A stretch of 64,000 nt of DNA from Batillaria attramentaria (GCA_018292915.2 JACVVK020000052.1:1826001-1890000), one strand, 5' to 3'. Shown: positions 1 through 11,456, counted from the first letter of the stretch. The notes: generated from the sequence alone by a model not told the origin. Made by a program: numbers and translations.

Positions 1-566
1 ACAGACTGACGATGGCCTTTCAAATTCTTCACGTTAAAAACGTGAAACCTCAAAGGCGACATCCAGTTCAGCAACCTGAAAACAAGACTGACGATGACTG
101 ACGTGTGGGGATGTCATTCAAGACAGGCAGACTTGAGGGGGCCGTGGGATGAGAGGAGGGGGGTGGGGAATACTGGGTGATGGAGGCGATGTCAGTGAGC
201 AGGCAGGGAATGATTTCACGGTCCGCCACGCAGGCGACAGAGCGAAGGGTCGGCCCAATCTGTAGCGAACACCGCAAGGCCTTTGATCAGTGTGGCTGCG
301 GGATGCTGTTGTCAGTCCGGGAACAAACTCCGGCCATCAAGCAGCCTCTGCTTGTCCCTGACCATTAGCTTCATTGTCAGAGCCGCGCGCGGGACCTCCC
401 AGGTTGTCAGCATTCTCGTCTGCGCCTTCCTTCCGAAATGCTGCATTCTTCTGCACTGACGTGATGTCATAACACGCAGCCAAGGGCCCCTGATACTGAA
501 AGCCCCGAACAGCGGAACGTCGGCGTTGTCTACAGGCATGGTGGTGCACCAAGGGGTCATTTCTCG

Positions 567-640
567 TACCGCCATCTGGTAAAAAGCCTAATTGTCATGG
601 GTTTGATAAGCGCTTGGGCCCTTTTTGTCAGAGAACGGTA
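567..640. mobile_element. Palindromic mini-repeat P
   Basis: Left arm TACCGCCATCTGGTAAAAAG, right arm GCGCTTGGGCCCTTTTTGTC ending in CGGTA. TA is present at both ends. Left inner arm is partly degraded (CCTAATTGTC). Confidence 0.72.
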
Positions 641-729
641 AACTAGTCATTTCAGAAAACATAATCTATGATGTCATTACGCGCAGCGAGGGCCCTGATC
701 CTGAAAGCCCCAAAACTACGACTGAGAAA

Positions 730-800
730 CCTAACGTTGAGGGGGAAAAAGGGACTACGCGACAAGGATTTGACTGGCACTTAAGCCCTTTTTCCAGACC
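730..800. mobile_element. Palindromic mini-repeat P, degraded
   Basis: Inner arms GAAAAAGGGACTACGCG and GCACTTAAGCCCTTTTTCC pair. The outer ends are lost. Confidence 0.55.
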
Positions 801-976
801 ATGCAGACACATTGGCGCTTTTCTATATTATAAATAGGTGTGTGATGCACTGACTCTGGGGTTATTTGTCTCCCCCGAAAACATAATCGATGATGAACGG
901 CGTTACACTATGCGCACTGACTGGCTGATGTCACAATGCTGTAAGGGCGAAGAGACCTTGGCTATGAATACCTGTT

Positions 977-1047
977 TACCATCACCCGTAAAAAGGGCAC
1001 TAAGCGCCATGAATTTGTTAACCGTTTACACCCCTTTTCCAGATGAG
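977..1047. mobile_element. Palindromic mini-repeat P
   Basis: TACCATCACCCGTAAAAAGG and CACTAAGCGCC oppose CACCCCTTTTCCAGATGA. TA is seen only at the left end. Confidence 0.65.
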
Positions 1048-1225
1048 TGTAGCTGTGTTTGTCCGTGTTTACGGTACTCTCTGGGTCGTTTACTCTTTAT
1101 TCTCCATAGTCACACATTCACGATGATGATGGTCAGCCATATAAATTTAGTTCCACAGTTTGGGCCGTGTTGACTGAGGTCGTACGAAACAGTTTGATGC
1201 GGTGCAAGAGAAAAAGTTTTAAATG

Positions 1226-1315
1226 CTTTAAAAATGTATAATAATAATAATGATAATGACAGTACTTATATAGCGCTATAGCATGTCAGTTAATAACAGC
1301 TCATGAAAAAAGAGA
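1226..1315 (+). repeat. AATAATAAT-TATAGCGC dispersed repeat, copy 1
   Basis: ATAATAATAATGATAATGAC is followed by TTATATAGCGCTATAGC. A similar order is seen at 20535 and, weakly, at 52690. Confidence 0.55.
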
Positions 1316-1369
1316 GAACAGGAAGAAATAATTTACAACAATTTACAAAGCCATAAGGTCGGGGCGCAA

Positions 1370-1412
1370 CCACACACAGACACACAGACACACAGACACA
1401 CACACACACACG
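1370..1412 (+). repeat. (GACACA)n/(CA)n array
   Basis: Short imperfect CA array with interspersed G. Confidence 0.85.
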
Positions 1413-2064
1413 ATGCAGAACAGTCAAATGCAGTCAGTATGCATGAACAGACCTGAACATTGCGTAGTAGATATAATAGATATACCACATGTAGATGCTT
1501 TACGTTAAAGGTTTTCGGAAGGCAGTTAGTTGAAAGCAGAAACATACATAAAGAGATAGGAAGCTGGCTCTTGCAACTGCTTACATCCTTTGCTGCCCTA
1601 GGCACCAGGTCGCTGTCTCGATTTCAAATAACACTGACAACTCCACGCCCTCCATCTGCCTCCAAATGACCACTAACAAGGTATGCAACTTTGGAAAACA
1701 AGTATTTTTTGCCTCAGACGAAGTAGTATTGGTGTACTGACGAGACAGACTTTAAAGTTGTGATGTAAAATTTCGAAATTCGCGATTCTGCACTTCCCAG
1801 ACAATTACAGTTTCAAATACTGAGTTACTCAGACCTTCTGCTAAACCACCCAATAACGTTTTGAAGTAGTAACTTACATGAAGGAATAAAACCGTTCATT
1901 TGGACGGCAAAATGTTATTTAAAGAGGAGTTTAATTCAGAAGTGCCGTAGCCTCGCATATTTCCCGAAGTGTCTTTGTTTCCTGTCTCACTGTATTATGT
2001 CTCTGCTTAGAAGGACGCGGAGCAGGTAGCGATAGGTACCGCTATGATTTTCTACTACATGTAC

Positions 2065-2067
<3 letters not shown>

Positions 2068-2099
<32 letters not shown>
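2068..2099 (+). repeat. (TC)n microsatellite
   Basis: About 15 CT units. Confidence 0.9.
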
Positions 2100-2100
<1 letters not shown>

Positions 2101-2238
2101 GACAGACCAATGAAAGGCGTCAGAGTGTGTGACGTGTGACAAACCCACGTGACAGATAGACGACCGTTAATGTCACCTGGGTCTGTCGCCCCAGAGATGA
2201 AGGTGAAATGACGTGGGCATGAGTCCACACTTAAAGCC

Positions 2239-2270
2239 TCACCACCACCACCACCACCACCACCACCGCT
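2239..2270 (+). repeat. (CAC)n trinucleotide array
   Basis: Nine or ten CAC units. Confidence 0.9.
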
Positions 2271-2621
2271 GCCACTACAATATATACGATAAAAGGTCAT
2301 TTCGTCACGCTCCAACGCTTATCATCAACCGTCGCCAGGTTGGCGGGTAATTTACGCCACTATCTATGCACGCATAAATAACATGGGGGAGAGTTTTAAA
2401 AGGGATACGTCGTAACTTTCCCGAGCTAACAGATCGGCCTGGAGCATCACTACGATGCCAAAAGCACGACTCAGTTTAAGACAACGGAAAATCTTAGCGT
2501 GGTGTGGTCATAGTTGTTCAGATGTGAGCCAAATAACATTGAGAGTTGGGGAGCACTTAATTAAAGGGATATAAGTTAACTTTTTCAAGCGCAGACATTG
2601 ACCTGAACCGCTTAAAATGAC

Positions 2622-2700
2622 ACTAGAGCTAGTTTAGTTCGAGGTTAGACTCTAACCCGGGGCTAAACTTCCTAACCCCGACTTTTACATGCGCGCCCTG
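2622..2700 (+). mobile_element. Inverted-repeat element M, right-end fragment
   Basis: CTAGAGCTAGTTTAGTTCGA through GCGCGCCCTG matches the right end of the two fuller copies downstream. The left part is missing. Confidence 0.8.
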
Positions 2701-2727
2701 TACTACACGTAGATACGACTAAAAACA

Positions 2728-2975
2728 GTCGCTAAAAATAGCCACCAATCCGCGCTGTCTGGTTGGTTTTCGGTCCGCAACAGATAACAACGTCGCGGTA
2801 TACGCAGTGCGCAGTACGTTTCTACTTACGTAGAACAACATATTCGCCAATCCTAGTCACCACAAGGATTTCAGATGCTATATAGTGTCCCAGGTGACTG
2901 GTTCTGATGCATGGATGAAGCGCATTCGACGACAAGTTCAGTTCCACAGCGTTATTGTATGCCGCCTGACAAACA
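2728..2975 (+). repeat. Dispersed repeat R, copy 1
   Basis: This is one of three same-strand copies of a repeat of about 250 bp. Shared words include CGCTAAAAATAGCCACCAAT and TTCTGATGCATGGATGAAGC. It lies exactly between a fragment and a full copy of element M. No tail, head or terminal repeat reveals its class. Confidence 0.75.
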
Positions 2976-2982
2976 CAGTATT

Positions 2983-3270
2983 CAGGGTCCAAATGTAAAA
3001 GTCGAGGTTAATTTAACAGACCAACCCAGACTAGGACAAAAGAAACTAAAAAACAAAATTTAAAAAAAAGGAAGCAAAGAAAGGAAGAAAAAATCCTTCT
3101 ATAACGGCTCAGGCACCTTCCTGGAATGCGCCCGCTTCCTGATTTAAAACAAACAAACAAAACAAACAAACAAAAAAACAGAAAATGTAACCCTAGAGCT
3201 AGTTTAGTTCGAGGTTAGACTCTAACCCGGGGCTAAAAGCCCTAATCTCGACTATTACATACGGGCCCTG
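2983..3270 (+). mobile_element. Inverted-repeat element M, near-complete copy (288 bp)
   Basis: It begins CAGGGTCCAAATGTAAAAGT and ends ...ATTACATACGGGCCCTG. The reverse complement of the end gives CAGGGCCCGTATGTAAT, so the ends are terminal inverted repeats of about 27 bp. There is no coding capacity, so it is a MITE. A CAGGG terminus is common in hAT elements, but I find no 8-bp target duplication, so the superfamily is open. Confidence 0.8.
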
Positions 3271-3640
3271 GCCGTTGGGGGAGGTTTTGGGGACGGCTTA
3301 CTTTGAGGCAACAGTTAGGGCTTTTGATGAGTTTTTAGCCGCCCGGCTGGGAGTTGATCATCCTCACGCAGGTCACTTTAAACCCGTCATACATTGCAGG
3401 CCGAAGTGGCAGGTGGTGAGGACAGCTCATTCCCCAAGGACTGGCGCCATCGGTCATAATGTATGTGCATACCTCGTATAACTTACCTTCTTGTTTATGA
3501 TCAGCGGATGTCAGACAACTTCAGTTCAAAGTGAATTGAGTGAGTAAGTGAGAAATGCGAAACGGCACCCACTTTTATTTATCAGTTTTCGCACAAAGGT
3601 GATTTTGACAAAGCGCCTGTCGTTGTTGAGTGAGTTGTTG

Positions 3641-3642
<2 letters not shown>

Positions 3643-3672
<30 letters not shown>
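3643..3672 (+). repeat. (GA)n microsatellite
   Basis: About 15 GA units. Confidence 0.9.
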
Positions 3673-3740
3673 CGCTGTCAAAGCGGTCACAGTCTGCAAC
3701 TTACAACGTTGGATCGTATGAACACAGCAGTGCCAAAGTA

Positions 3741-4216
3741 CAGGGCCCGTATGTAAAACTCGAGGTTAATTTAACCCACGGGCCTAACCCCCAGACCAGG
3801 ACAAAAGAAACCTAAAAACAAAATTAAATAAAAGAAGGAAGCGGAGAAAGGAGTGGGTGGGTGTTTGGGAGTTTAACGTCCTTTTCCACCACATACGGGT
3901 GATATCAAAGACGGGACAACGATGAAAAAGCCAGCACAAATATTTGGCCCCAGCCGGGATACGAACTCACGACCCGAGCATTACTGAGAAGTCCAACGCT
4001 CTACCATTCGGCCACCCCGGCTCCCCGCGAAGAAAGGAAGAAAAAAATTCCTTCTATAACGGTTTAGGCACCATGGTGGAATGGACCCGCTTCCTGATTT
4101 AAAAAAAAACAACTAACAAACAAACAGAAAAGTTAACCCTAGAGCTACTTTAGTTCGAAGTTAGTCTTCAACCCAGGGCTAAAATCCCTAACCTCGACTT
4201 TTACATGCGGGCCCTG
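3741..4216 (+). mobile_element. Inverted-repeat element M, copy interrupted by a SINE
   Basis: The terminal inverted repeats CAGGGCCCGTATGTAAAA and (reverse complement of the right end) CAGGGCCCGCATGTAAAA match almost perfectly. The interior aligns to 2983-3270 once the SINE at 3853-4026 and its duplicated 12-bp target are removed. It differs from the first copy by scattered changes and A-rich indels. Confidence 0.85.
3853..4026 (-). mobile_element. SINE family A, full length, nested in an inverted-repeat element
   Basis: Read on the minus strand, a tRNA-like head (A box in GCCGAATGGTAGAGCG, B-box-like GAGTTCGTATCCCGG) is followed by a body with TTTGATATCACCCGTATG and a GGACGTTAAAC tail ending in CACCC repeats. 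The flanks GCGGAGAAAGGA (3841-3852) and GCGAAGAAAGGA (4027-4038) match at 11 of 12 bases, a target duplication. The insertion splits an older DNA element (3741-4216), which gives the order of events. Confidence 0.9.
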
Positions 4217-5249
4217 ATCTTTTTCAAATAATTGTAAGGTTCGTTAATGGCACCTGGCTAAGTTAGTGTGCCAGACATGACTTCAGGCAACGCATCCACC
4301 TTTCAGTAAAGACTAACCGAGACAGGCGTAGCAGAAACAGACAAAATGAGAACATGCATCTGAACTGTTTTCTAAGATAATTGTCATGGTCATGGTTTTC
4401 AAGCACTAACGGAAAGCATTCGCCTTCAGAGGTTACTTTGGATCTTCTGCCCGGGGCGCTCAGGGTCAAGAGGCAATGATTAGGGATGGCCTGCGCCTAG
4501 GAAGATCAGAGATGGTTAGGAGTATGAGCTCGGAAACACACTGCCTGAGCAAAACCCCGGTCAATATCCCACAGACCGCCTGCAGAGCAGAGGCGTGCAA
4601 AGTGGCAGGGGCCGACGATTGAACCTAAAAGGGCACGATAGGGCCGGTGTGAACCAAAACAGCATTGCAACAGTCTCAAATTCGACTGACACTGGGGAGA
4701 TTGGTGAAAGATGGGATGGAGCGCGTATGGGCTTTCCCGAGCGAAGCGATACTATCTTGAGCTGAACTGAACTGAAAATGCAATACACAAACACACACAC
4801 ACACAAAATACAGCAAGGCAGCTTCAAGTTCATGCATCTCCAGCAGTAATGCCAGGTATGGCTGAGTACCCCATTGCCGCACAGCGATCGGAATGCAAAA
4901 ACGATGCAACATCACGCGTTGCCACGTCGCGCTCATCTAGACGCCGGAGAGGCCCGGATGTCTCGACAGAGTGGTGTCCCTTGCTCCGTTCCGGTAAGTT
5001 GGAAATCCGACACGGTGTTTTAACCAGACTGACGAAATGCCAAGAATGTACACTAGTGTCTTGGCAGAACAGCCGTTACTTGGCGACGAACACGCACAGT
5101 TGTTTTCTCATTCAGATTTTTATACTTTACACACTGTTGCTGGAGACGCAAATGTTCCTCTGTTTTTGTCAGTTTCGCTTTTTTTTCCCCCGAACTGATG
5201 AACTGCACTCTCGGCTCCTCGTCGCCCACTGCATTTAAGTTGGAAAGAG

Positions 5250-5304
5250 GGAGGGGGGGGGGGGGGGGACTGAGGAGGTCTGGGGAAAGGGGGGGGGGGG
5301 GGGG
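5250..5304 (+). repeat. Two G-rich runs
   Basis: G runs of about 17 and 16 bases are separated by ACTGAGGAGGTCTGGGGAAA; quadruplex-prone. Confidence 0.85.
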
Positions 5305-5345
5305 CGCTGTCCGGAACAGACTGTGTTAGACTGTGGACAAGCTTG

Positions 5346-5545
5346 CTGGTTGGTTGGCTGCTGGTTTAACCCCCCCCCCCCCCCCACACACACACACACC
5401 CAAAAGAAGAGTGAAACCAAGGTAAAAGCAACGAGGAAAACTGAAACCACCACACATGTTTGGCTGCCAGTCGGGATTCGAACGCACGACTGCAGCGCTG
5501 AAAGTCCAACGCTTTACTATACCCAGCTTTGCTATCCCAGTTCCC
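5346..5545 (-). mobile_element. SINE, diverged family A relative
   Basis: On the minus strand the head has a B box, GCGTTCGAATCCCGAC, and AAAGTTGGACT-like A-box remnants. The body mentions TGTTTGGCTGCCAG in antisense, and the GGTTTAAC tail side is expanded into a C run followed by CACACACA. It is more diverged than the copies at 16.9 or 24.1 kb. Confidence 0.7.
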
Positions 5546-5617
5546 TGACTGTGGACAGCTCTGGTAGTTCGGAAACAGTGAGCTGATGGTACACTGAGCT
5601 ACCTCCTGAACCTACGT

Positions 5618-5697
5618 CTATAGCCATTTCACACAAAGGGTCTAATCGCTGTGGAGTTGAGAACCGCTAAGACCCTTTCATTGTCATTTGACGGTAG
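5618..5697. mobile_element. Palindromic mini-repeat P
   Basis: AAAGGGTCTAATCGC opposes CGCTAAGACCCTTTCATTGT, ending in TTGACGGTAG. The left outer arm is diverged. Confidence 0.65.
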
Positions 5698-6852
5698 AGG
5701 TACCTGCAGAGCGTACACGGGGGTGAAGTCACACAGTCCAGGGTCATCAGGAATTTACAGGACAACAAAATGCAAACAAAACCTGGTGGTCGACGTCCTG
5801 CTTTGATCCCGGGTCAGGTGTTCTCCTTCTCGAGAAGCCCCTCCAGTGACCGCACGAGAGGGGTCAAAGGTCGCCGCAGGAGCCGTGATTTACAAGGGAC
5901 CGTGTTATTAATTTTACGCACGGAGCCGGCGAGGCCCCGAGAGAGAGAGAGAGAGAGAGAGCTCGCGACCCGCCATAATTGACAACATCAGAGAGGGAAA
6001 AGATGGCCCAAACAAATTGTGGTTCTTGTAAATTATGTATATGGCGGCTCGAGGGACAGCCCGGCGCTTCAGACAGAGGGCCCGGGATGAGAAGTGACAG
6101 GTTGAAAAGTGCCGAGGACGTGGGGCTGCAAGGAGCAACTGTCACACCAGCCAAGGTCTGAAGGGTCCTCTTGTCCGTCCCTTGTCGTCCCTTGTCGCGC
6201 TTCTTTCTGGGAGAGCGTCCTGTCCGGAGTGTGATCGCCACTCACGACCAGTTGTCAGTCTGAGGGAAGACCACCGTCACGCGGAAAAAAGCCCTAAAGC
6301 TTCCACGAAATTGATAGGCGGTTGGACTCTTTTTCCGGACGACGGCCGAAGAGGCGGACGCAGCACCATCTTGCCACTTCATCCGTTCAATTAGAGGGGC
6401 CCGTTGCTGATGGAGGCGCCAGGCAAGGGAAGAAGAAAAAAGTCCAAAAAACATGCTTCCTGCTCTTGAAACTCTGCTCAAGTAGGTTTCCCTTCGATCT
6501 GCTCGACGCTCTCCAGCCAGCGAGAGCCGAGCATGAAGAGCCCGCTCTCCCGTTGCGTCACGTCTCCATGTTGACAGATGTATACAGACAATTATTGGGA
6601 TCGTTGGGCTCGGAGAGGACGCAGGGCGACGCTAAAGAGATTCTCCGTCCTCCCGTCGCTGGCGGCGTTATCAAGCAGCTGAACAAGCAGATCGACTGTC
6701 AAGGAAGGTCAAGAAGATCACAGACAAACAAAGATTTTTTTACATATAAATGCACGCGATGACGAGTCCTGAATAAAAGAGCCACAGGACTTCAGCATGT
6801 TACTACATGTCTGCGAACCAATGCCTATATAAGCAAATAAAAGCGAGAAAAG

Positions 6853-6938
6853 GACCAGAAAACAACAATAGTAAAAATATCACAAAATATATCAAAATAT
6901 TGGTGTTGTGATATTTTTACTATTGCTGTTTTCTGGTC
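6853..6938 (-). other. Long hairpin: 33-bp arms, 20-base loop
   Basis: GACCAGAAAACAACAATAGT (start of left arm, 6853-6885) is inverted at 6906-6938 with one difference. In minus-strand RNA that position is a G-U wobble, so the stem is fully paired; in plus-strand RNA it is an A-C mismatch. Just downstream lies a GGCGAAAGCCGAAACG motif (7049-7064), and AAGCAAATAAAAGC (6832) is inverted at 7117, so this may be part of a larger foldback element spanning 6830-7135. Confidence 0.8.
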
Positions 6939-7033
6939 GCCCACCGTTTCATTTTTTTCCCCGCGCCGTGTATGTCAGTACGTCCGCAGAGTTACCTTTT
7001 GTTTGTTTGTTGAAGTTTCCCATTTGTTTGTGT

Positions 7034-7064
7034 CCTGAGCCGGAAGGCGAAAGCCGAAACGTTG
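7034..7064 (+). other. Penelope-like/hammerhead-type motif, degenerate
   Basis: CCTGAGCCGGAAGGCGAAAG runs into CCGAAACG. A GGC-GAAA-GCC hairpin followed by GAAAC resembles the degraded hammerhead core reported in Penelope-like retroelements, but the CTGANGA box is broken. Confidence 0.35.
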
Positions 7065-7417
7065 ACCCGTGCCGTCCTTTGTGAAAGTTAAGTGGTTTCT
7101 GTCCCTTTTATGTGGCTTTTATTTGCTTAACTTGTAACCACTTCGCAGTCATTACCGTTACCTTTTCAATGTCTATATAATTATGTCGTGCCTAAATTGT
7201 GAAACTGCCTAATTCGTGAAACACTGACGGTTGCCCAGAGCGTGAACTAAGCAGCACGTACATTGCTCCAAACGTGAAATGAGTTTGAAAGGTTCAGTGC
7301 TTGTTTCAGAATTAGGCAGCTTACGGTCTGCTATAGGCCACAGCACCTGAGTGGCGACCGTCATCTTGTTTATCAAGTCCCGTTTTCAATTATCGCGGCC
7401 CGGGAAATTTCGAGATT

Positions 7418-7449
7418 TCTTTCTTCCTTTCTTTCTTTCTTTCTTCTTA

Positions 7450-7516
<67 letters not shown>

Positions 7517-7777
7517 GTGAAGTCGGATGACGATCTACTTGTCGAACGGTTGCAGAGGCCGCGGAATACAGACCGGGAGACGGAGACGACGGGGGATGGG
7601 GGGGGGGGGGGGGAGCAGGGGGAGGGGGCCAGGCTGGGGAAGGAAGCGGGGTAGGTACCAACCACACGCAATATGACCACTGACAACGTCCCCCTGAGCC
7701 CCCTCCGTGCGGCAGGACATCCATCAACGTGAGGGAAAGACAAATCGGGTGGAAGAGGAGTTTTCGCAGGGGGACAA

Positions 7778-7854
<77 letters not shown>
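7418..7854 (+). repeat. Two long (GT)n arrays around a G-rich segment
   Basis: (TTTC)n at 7418, (TG)n at about 7451-7516, a G run at 7596-7613, and (GT)n at 7782-7852. The sequence between them is not recognised. Confidence 0.93.
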
Positions 7855-8029
7855 ACGCGACAGACACACTAACGCCTTTTTAATGGTCTAACAGTTCACA
7901 AGTTGCTTTCCAGTCAGGAACTGTTAAAGCCCTTTCCCGTCATTTTTATAGTAATGTAATGTAATTGTTGAGCCAGACTCATCTTCTTGAGAGATAATTA
8001 TTAGTCTCTGGTACAGCATTACTGAACCT

Positions 8030-8150
8030 TCAATTCTTTGGCTGTGAGTTCGAATCCTGTCCGGAAGCCGAAAACTTTGTATTGGCTTTGTACTAAGTGC
8101 CCAGTCTTTTATATCATCCTTAAGTGCATGGCGTAAAAAGGGAGGTTTAA
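8030..8150 (+). mobile_element. SINE remnant, degenerate
   Basis: A B-box-like stretch, GAGTTCGAATCCTGTCC, at 8046-8062 is followed by a body ending near AGGTTTAACCC. The A box is not clear and the tail has decayed, so this is an old copy. Confidence 0.5.
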
Positions 8151-8555
8151 CCCAACAGACTACCAACCAAACTAATTTTCTCTGCCCAGAAAATTGTTTC
8201 TTGTGTAAATCTTTGCGCTAGCTGTCTTCTCAGTCAGTTCATCCAAAAACGCCCAACTGAACACCTGGCAATAAAGAAAAGTTCCCATGATTACTCCGGC
8301 GTCTTTTGTAATGTCAAAACTGGTAACATCAGTTTCCGACCGCAGACAAAATACGACACTGATACGACACACAAAGGAAAAAGATAAGTTAGACTTGAAA
8401 GGAGAAGAACCTACGTGACTCTAGACAGTTTAGAAATGCCAGAACATCACCCAAGAAGTTAAATGTCATGGTGACACGACGTATATTATTATATTTCCCT
8501 CTTCTATCTGTCTGTTCACCCAGAGACATCTATGGACTGTCTGTATAATTATGTC

Positions 8556-8735
8556 TTGGGTCCACCCGGCCAGCTGTGGATCCGCGATAGACTGTCAATG
8601 CTCGGGTCTTCGGTTCGAATCCCGGCCGACTGACAGCCAAACATTTGTGCTGTTTCCCTTGTCGCCCCGTCTTTGATATGGCCCTGTACATGGTGGAAAA
8701 GAACGTTAAATCCCCAAACACCCACCCACCTACCC
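8556..8735 (+). mobile_element. SINE family A relative
   Basis: The head carries CTGTCAATGCTCGGGTC and the B box CGGTTCGAATCCCGG. The body TTTGTGCTG...CGCCCCGTCTTTGATAT and the tail GTGGAAAAGAACGTTAAATC match family A, and the copy ends in CACCCACCCACC. No convincing target duplication is visible. Confidence 0.8.
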
Positions 8736-9623
8736 TGGTCCACTCCCCACTGGATTATTCTGCAAAGACCATCTCGACCCAAGACAGGAACATTTGTTTT
8801 GTCCCCCCCCCCCTCCCGGTTTCATAAGAAGTGCATGGTCTACTCGAGGTGTGAGACGGGAGTGCCCCCCAACCTTTAATAGTGGCAGCATCATAAGGAC
8901 CCCAGCGTTATGGGGCAGTAAAAGCAAAAAGGGGGACTTCATCACGAGGGTAAGGCAGATAAATCATGCGCGTATCGAGCTGCCAATCTGCCGCCATATT
9001 TCACGTGCTGGGTGACATTGATGGGTGACGATGGGGCCGTCTCGCGGCGAGACAATGGCCAACGCTAGTGATTCACTGCTTATGGTTCTCATAAATTGAC
9101 TTCATTACACGGCCTGCCGTCAGTTTATGTACACAGTTATTGCGCTTGTACCCTCGGCATGGGTCTCTCCGTGTAATTAATATGCATATATGAACGGAAA
9201 TCACATTTCGTTTAGTCAGTGGAGTTTGCGACAGTTTTGTGTCACTCGGTGAATCGTAACTGTGGTTTGATTGGGAAGTTTCAGCTGTGCTTGCCTCAGT
9301 CCTACACGGCATCTCGAACGTAGCAAAACTGAGTAACAAACCGATCTTTCATAGAGAAGAAAACCTGAATCTGGTCACCGTGCTTGTTGGGTTTATGAAC
9401 TGCTATTCTGTCATTAAATGTACCACGTGCCACAGTCAGGTAGAAAAACGAGTGCCACTCCAGGAAAAACCAAACAGAGGAACTTACCCTTGAGTCACCA
9501 GGGAAGTTAGAAGGCGTAGTGGGCACTCATTCTTATAGCGGCCATCGATTGAACAACTTTTTGTTTTCAATGGAAATCAGGTGATTAATTCTGACAAAAA
9601 CTTGCGAAGTTTTCATCAGCCTT

Positions 9624-9749
<126 letters not shown>

Positions 9750-10201
9750 CTTCGACTTCGAAACACTTTATTATTTAAGTACGTCATCCATAAACAAGGG
9801 ATGCGGGGGAGGAGGCGGGGGGGGGGGGGGTCCTTCAAAGACATGAACTGACAATCCTCTTGTACAACGATGAAGACACGCATGGGGGTGGGTTGGAGGG
9901 GTGGGGAGAGAGAGACTGAGAGAGAGAGAGAGAGATCACCAGGAGGTCCAAAACCCTGACAGTTCTCAATCTTGGAGAGGATCATCCTCCCTTTGTTCTC
10001 CGCATCGTAAACATTTTTTTGTGTCCATTGTCGCATAAAACTTGGCGTGTGGTCCGTTCCGAACCCGTCAGAGCAAGCGCGCGGCTGCGGTGCCCACAGT
10101 GAATGATACAGAAACCCTCGTATGACTAACACGATGTGAGTTACAAAAACCAGTTCATTATGATGTCGGTGACAAAGCTGGCGGGGACTGTCCGTAAGAA
10201 T

Positions 10202-10462
10202 TGCACGGTCGCGTTAGACAGGTGAACGCCCAGTACAGAGTAAGTAGATTACGAAAAAAAAAAAACCCTCAAAAAACAAAAACCATCGAATGATCCTTTG
10301 GGTTGACCGGCCGCCTTGGCACGGTCGTGTTAGACAGGTGGCCGCCTAATGCAGTGCCAATATGTAGTGGTAAAGCGTCGGAGGATCCTTTTGAGGTGAT
10401 CACCTAGCGGCTCAGGTTACCGTTTTACGGAGGTGACCGCCATGGCAGGATTGACTGTAATT
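10202..10462 (+). repeat. Degenerate array with GTTAGACAGGTG units
   Basis: GCACGGTCGCGTTAGACAGG and GGCACGGTCGTGTTAGACAG lie about 117 bp apart. A further unit, ACGGAGGTGACCGCCATGG with CAGGATTGACTGTA, follows. Such gaccgc-type units recur in other invertebrate repeats; the class is unknown to me. Confidence 0.55.
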
Positions 10463-10740
10463 ATGCAAATAATGCATGAGTTTGTGGAGTCGATTTTGTA
10501 AGCCAGTCAGAGGTTTGTCTGCTAAAAGGTAAGAGCCTATTCAAACTCGTATGCATTACGTGCTATGCTCTTATGCAGTTTAAATCTTTAAAAAAACAAA
10601 CAAGAAAAAAAACAACAACAACAAAAAACAACGAAAAAACAAGAAGACAAGCCCCAACAATAACTTGACGCCGTACTGAAATTTCTCGTTATCAAAAAGT
10701 GACTTGTGACCCTTTGTTGTACTTTACTTTTTATACGGCT

Positions 10741-10765
10741 TCTCTCTCTCTCTCTCTCTCTAACG

Positions 10766-10862
<97 letters not shown>
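10741..10862 (+). repeat. (TC)n(AC)n compound array
   Basis: Ten CT units, TAACGCACGC, then about 48 AC units. It is the reverse-strand equivalent of the 9.6-kb array. Confidence 0.95.
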
Positions 10863-10864
<2 letters not shown>

Positions 10865-11439
10865 AATACTATACAAGGTTCCACCTAAGAGCTCCGCCAG
10901 CGATGAACTCCAGGGTCAGCTTGAAACTGAGTCACTACACGGCTTGATTGACAACCCAGTAACACGACACTGGACCCAGTGTCTTCTGACCACTGTGGAA
11001 CTGTCACTCGTACTCAGTTTCTGGCCGGAATTAAGCCGATTCCGACCGATTAGCCGACTCCGTGACTGGCAGCTATAAAGTTTCGTTTTACAGGCATGGG
11101 GGGATTTGGTGGGAACAAAGCCCCTGTGCTCTGTGTAAAACAGCTTAGGTATTAGTCTTCGTTCGCTTCTAGTTTAGCACTAACGGTCCAGTGATTTGAA
11201 CTGGTGTTAGCAGGCTATCGTGTTTTGACGATGATCACTATCGTGCGTTGTTGTCAGTCACTCCCTCTCGCGTACCGGCCTTACTCACATGCAAAACTAC
11301 ATATGCATGCATACCGTCCGTTACCACTACGACTACCATTCTCCCTTACACCGCCTCTACATTACCGCGACCAGCATCACCACCACTTTTGCCAAATTAT
11401 TTTGGATGCGGTTACTTTGAACTGTCTGCACAGTGGTAT

Positions 11440-11456
11440 GCATGCTGCTGCTGCTG

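Larger units (their letters stand above)
420..1060 (+). repeat. Degenerate tandem units (about 205-220 bp) carrying palindromes
   Basis: TGATGTCAT...CGCAGC followed by CCTGAT.CTGAAAGCCCC occurs at 462-505 and 669-710. GAAAACATAATC followed by ATGATG occurs at 656 and 878. Each unit includes a P palindrome (567, 730, 977). Divergence between units is high, so the array is old. Confidence 0.65.
4217..6830. other. Unique sequence, no gene recognised
   Basis: Apart from a SINE (5346), G runs, a palindrome (5618) and a (GA)n at 5941, I see no exon-like frame with recognisable protein similarity. 5870-6110 is GC-balanced with homeodomain-like cores (TAATTTTA, CCATAATTG, GTAAATTATG) and could be regulatory. 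A frame at 6322-6762 encodes nothing I recognise. Confidence 0.4.

Noticed and set aside
1..120. CTGACGA...GAAAC words resembling a hammerhead ribozyme
   Set aside because: The segment after CTGACGA does not pair with the bases before GAAA, so stem II cannot form.
825..840. TATAAATA box
   Set aside because: It is isolated in a degenerate repeat array with no transcript evidence downstream.
3275..3481. Short frame right after element M
   Set aside because: It looks somewhat protein-like but matches nothing I know and has no neighbouring exon.
6322..6762. 146-codon plus-strand frame
   Set aside because: Unrecognised sequence with no supporting exon signals.
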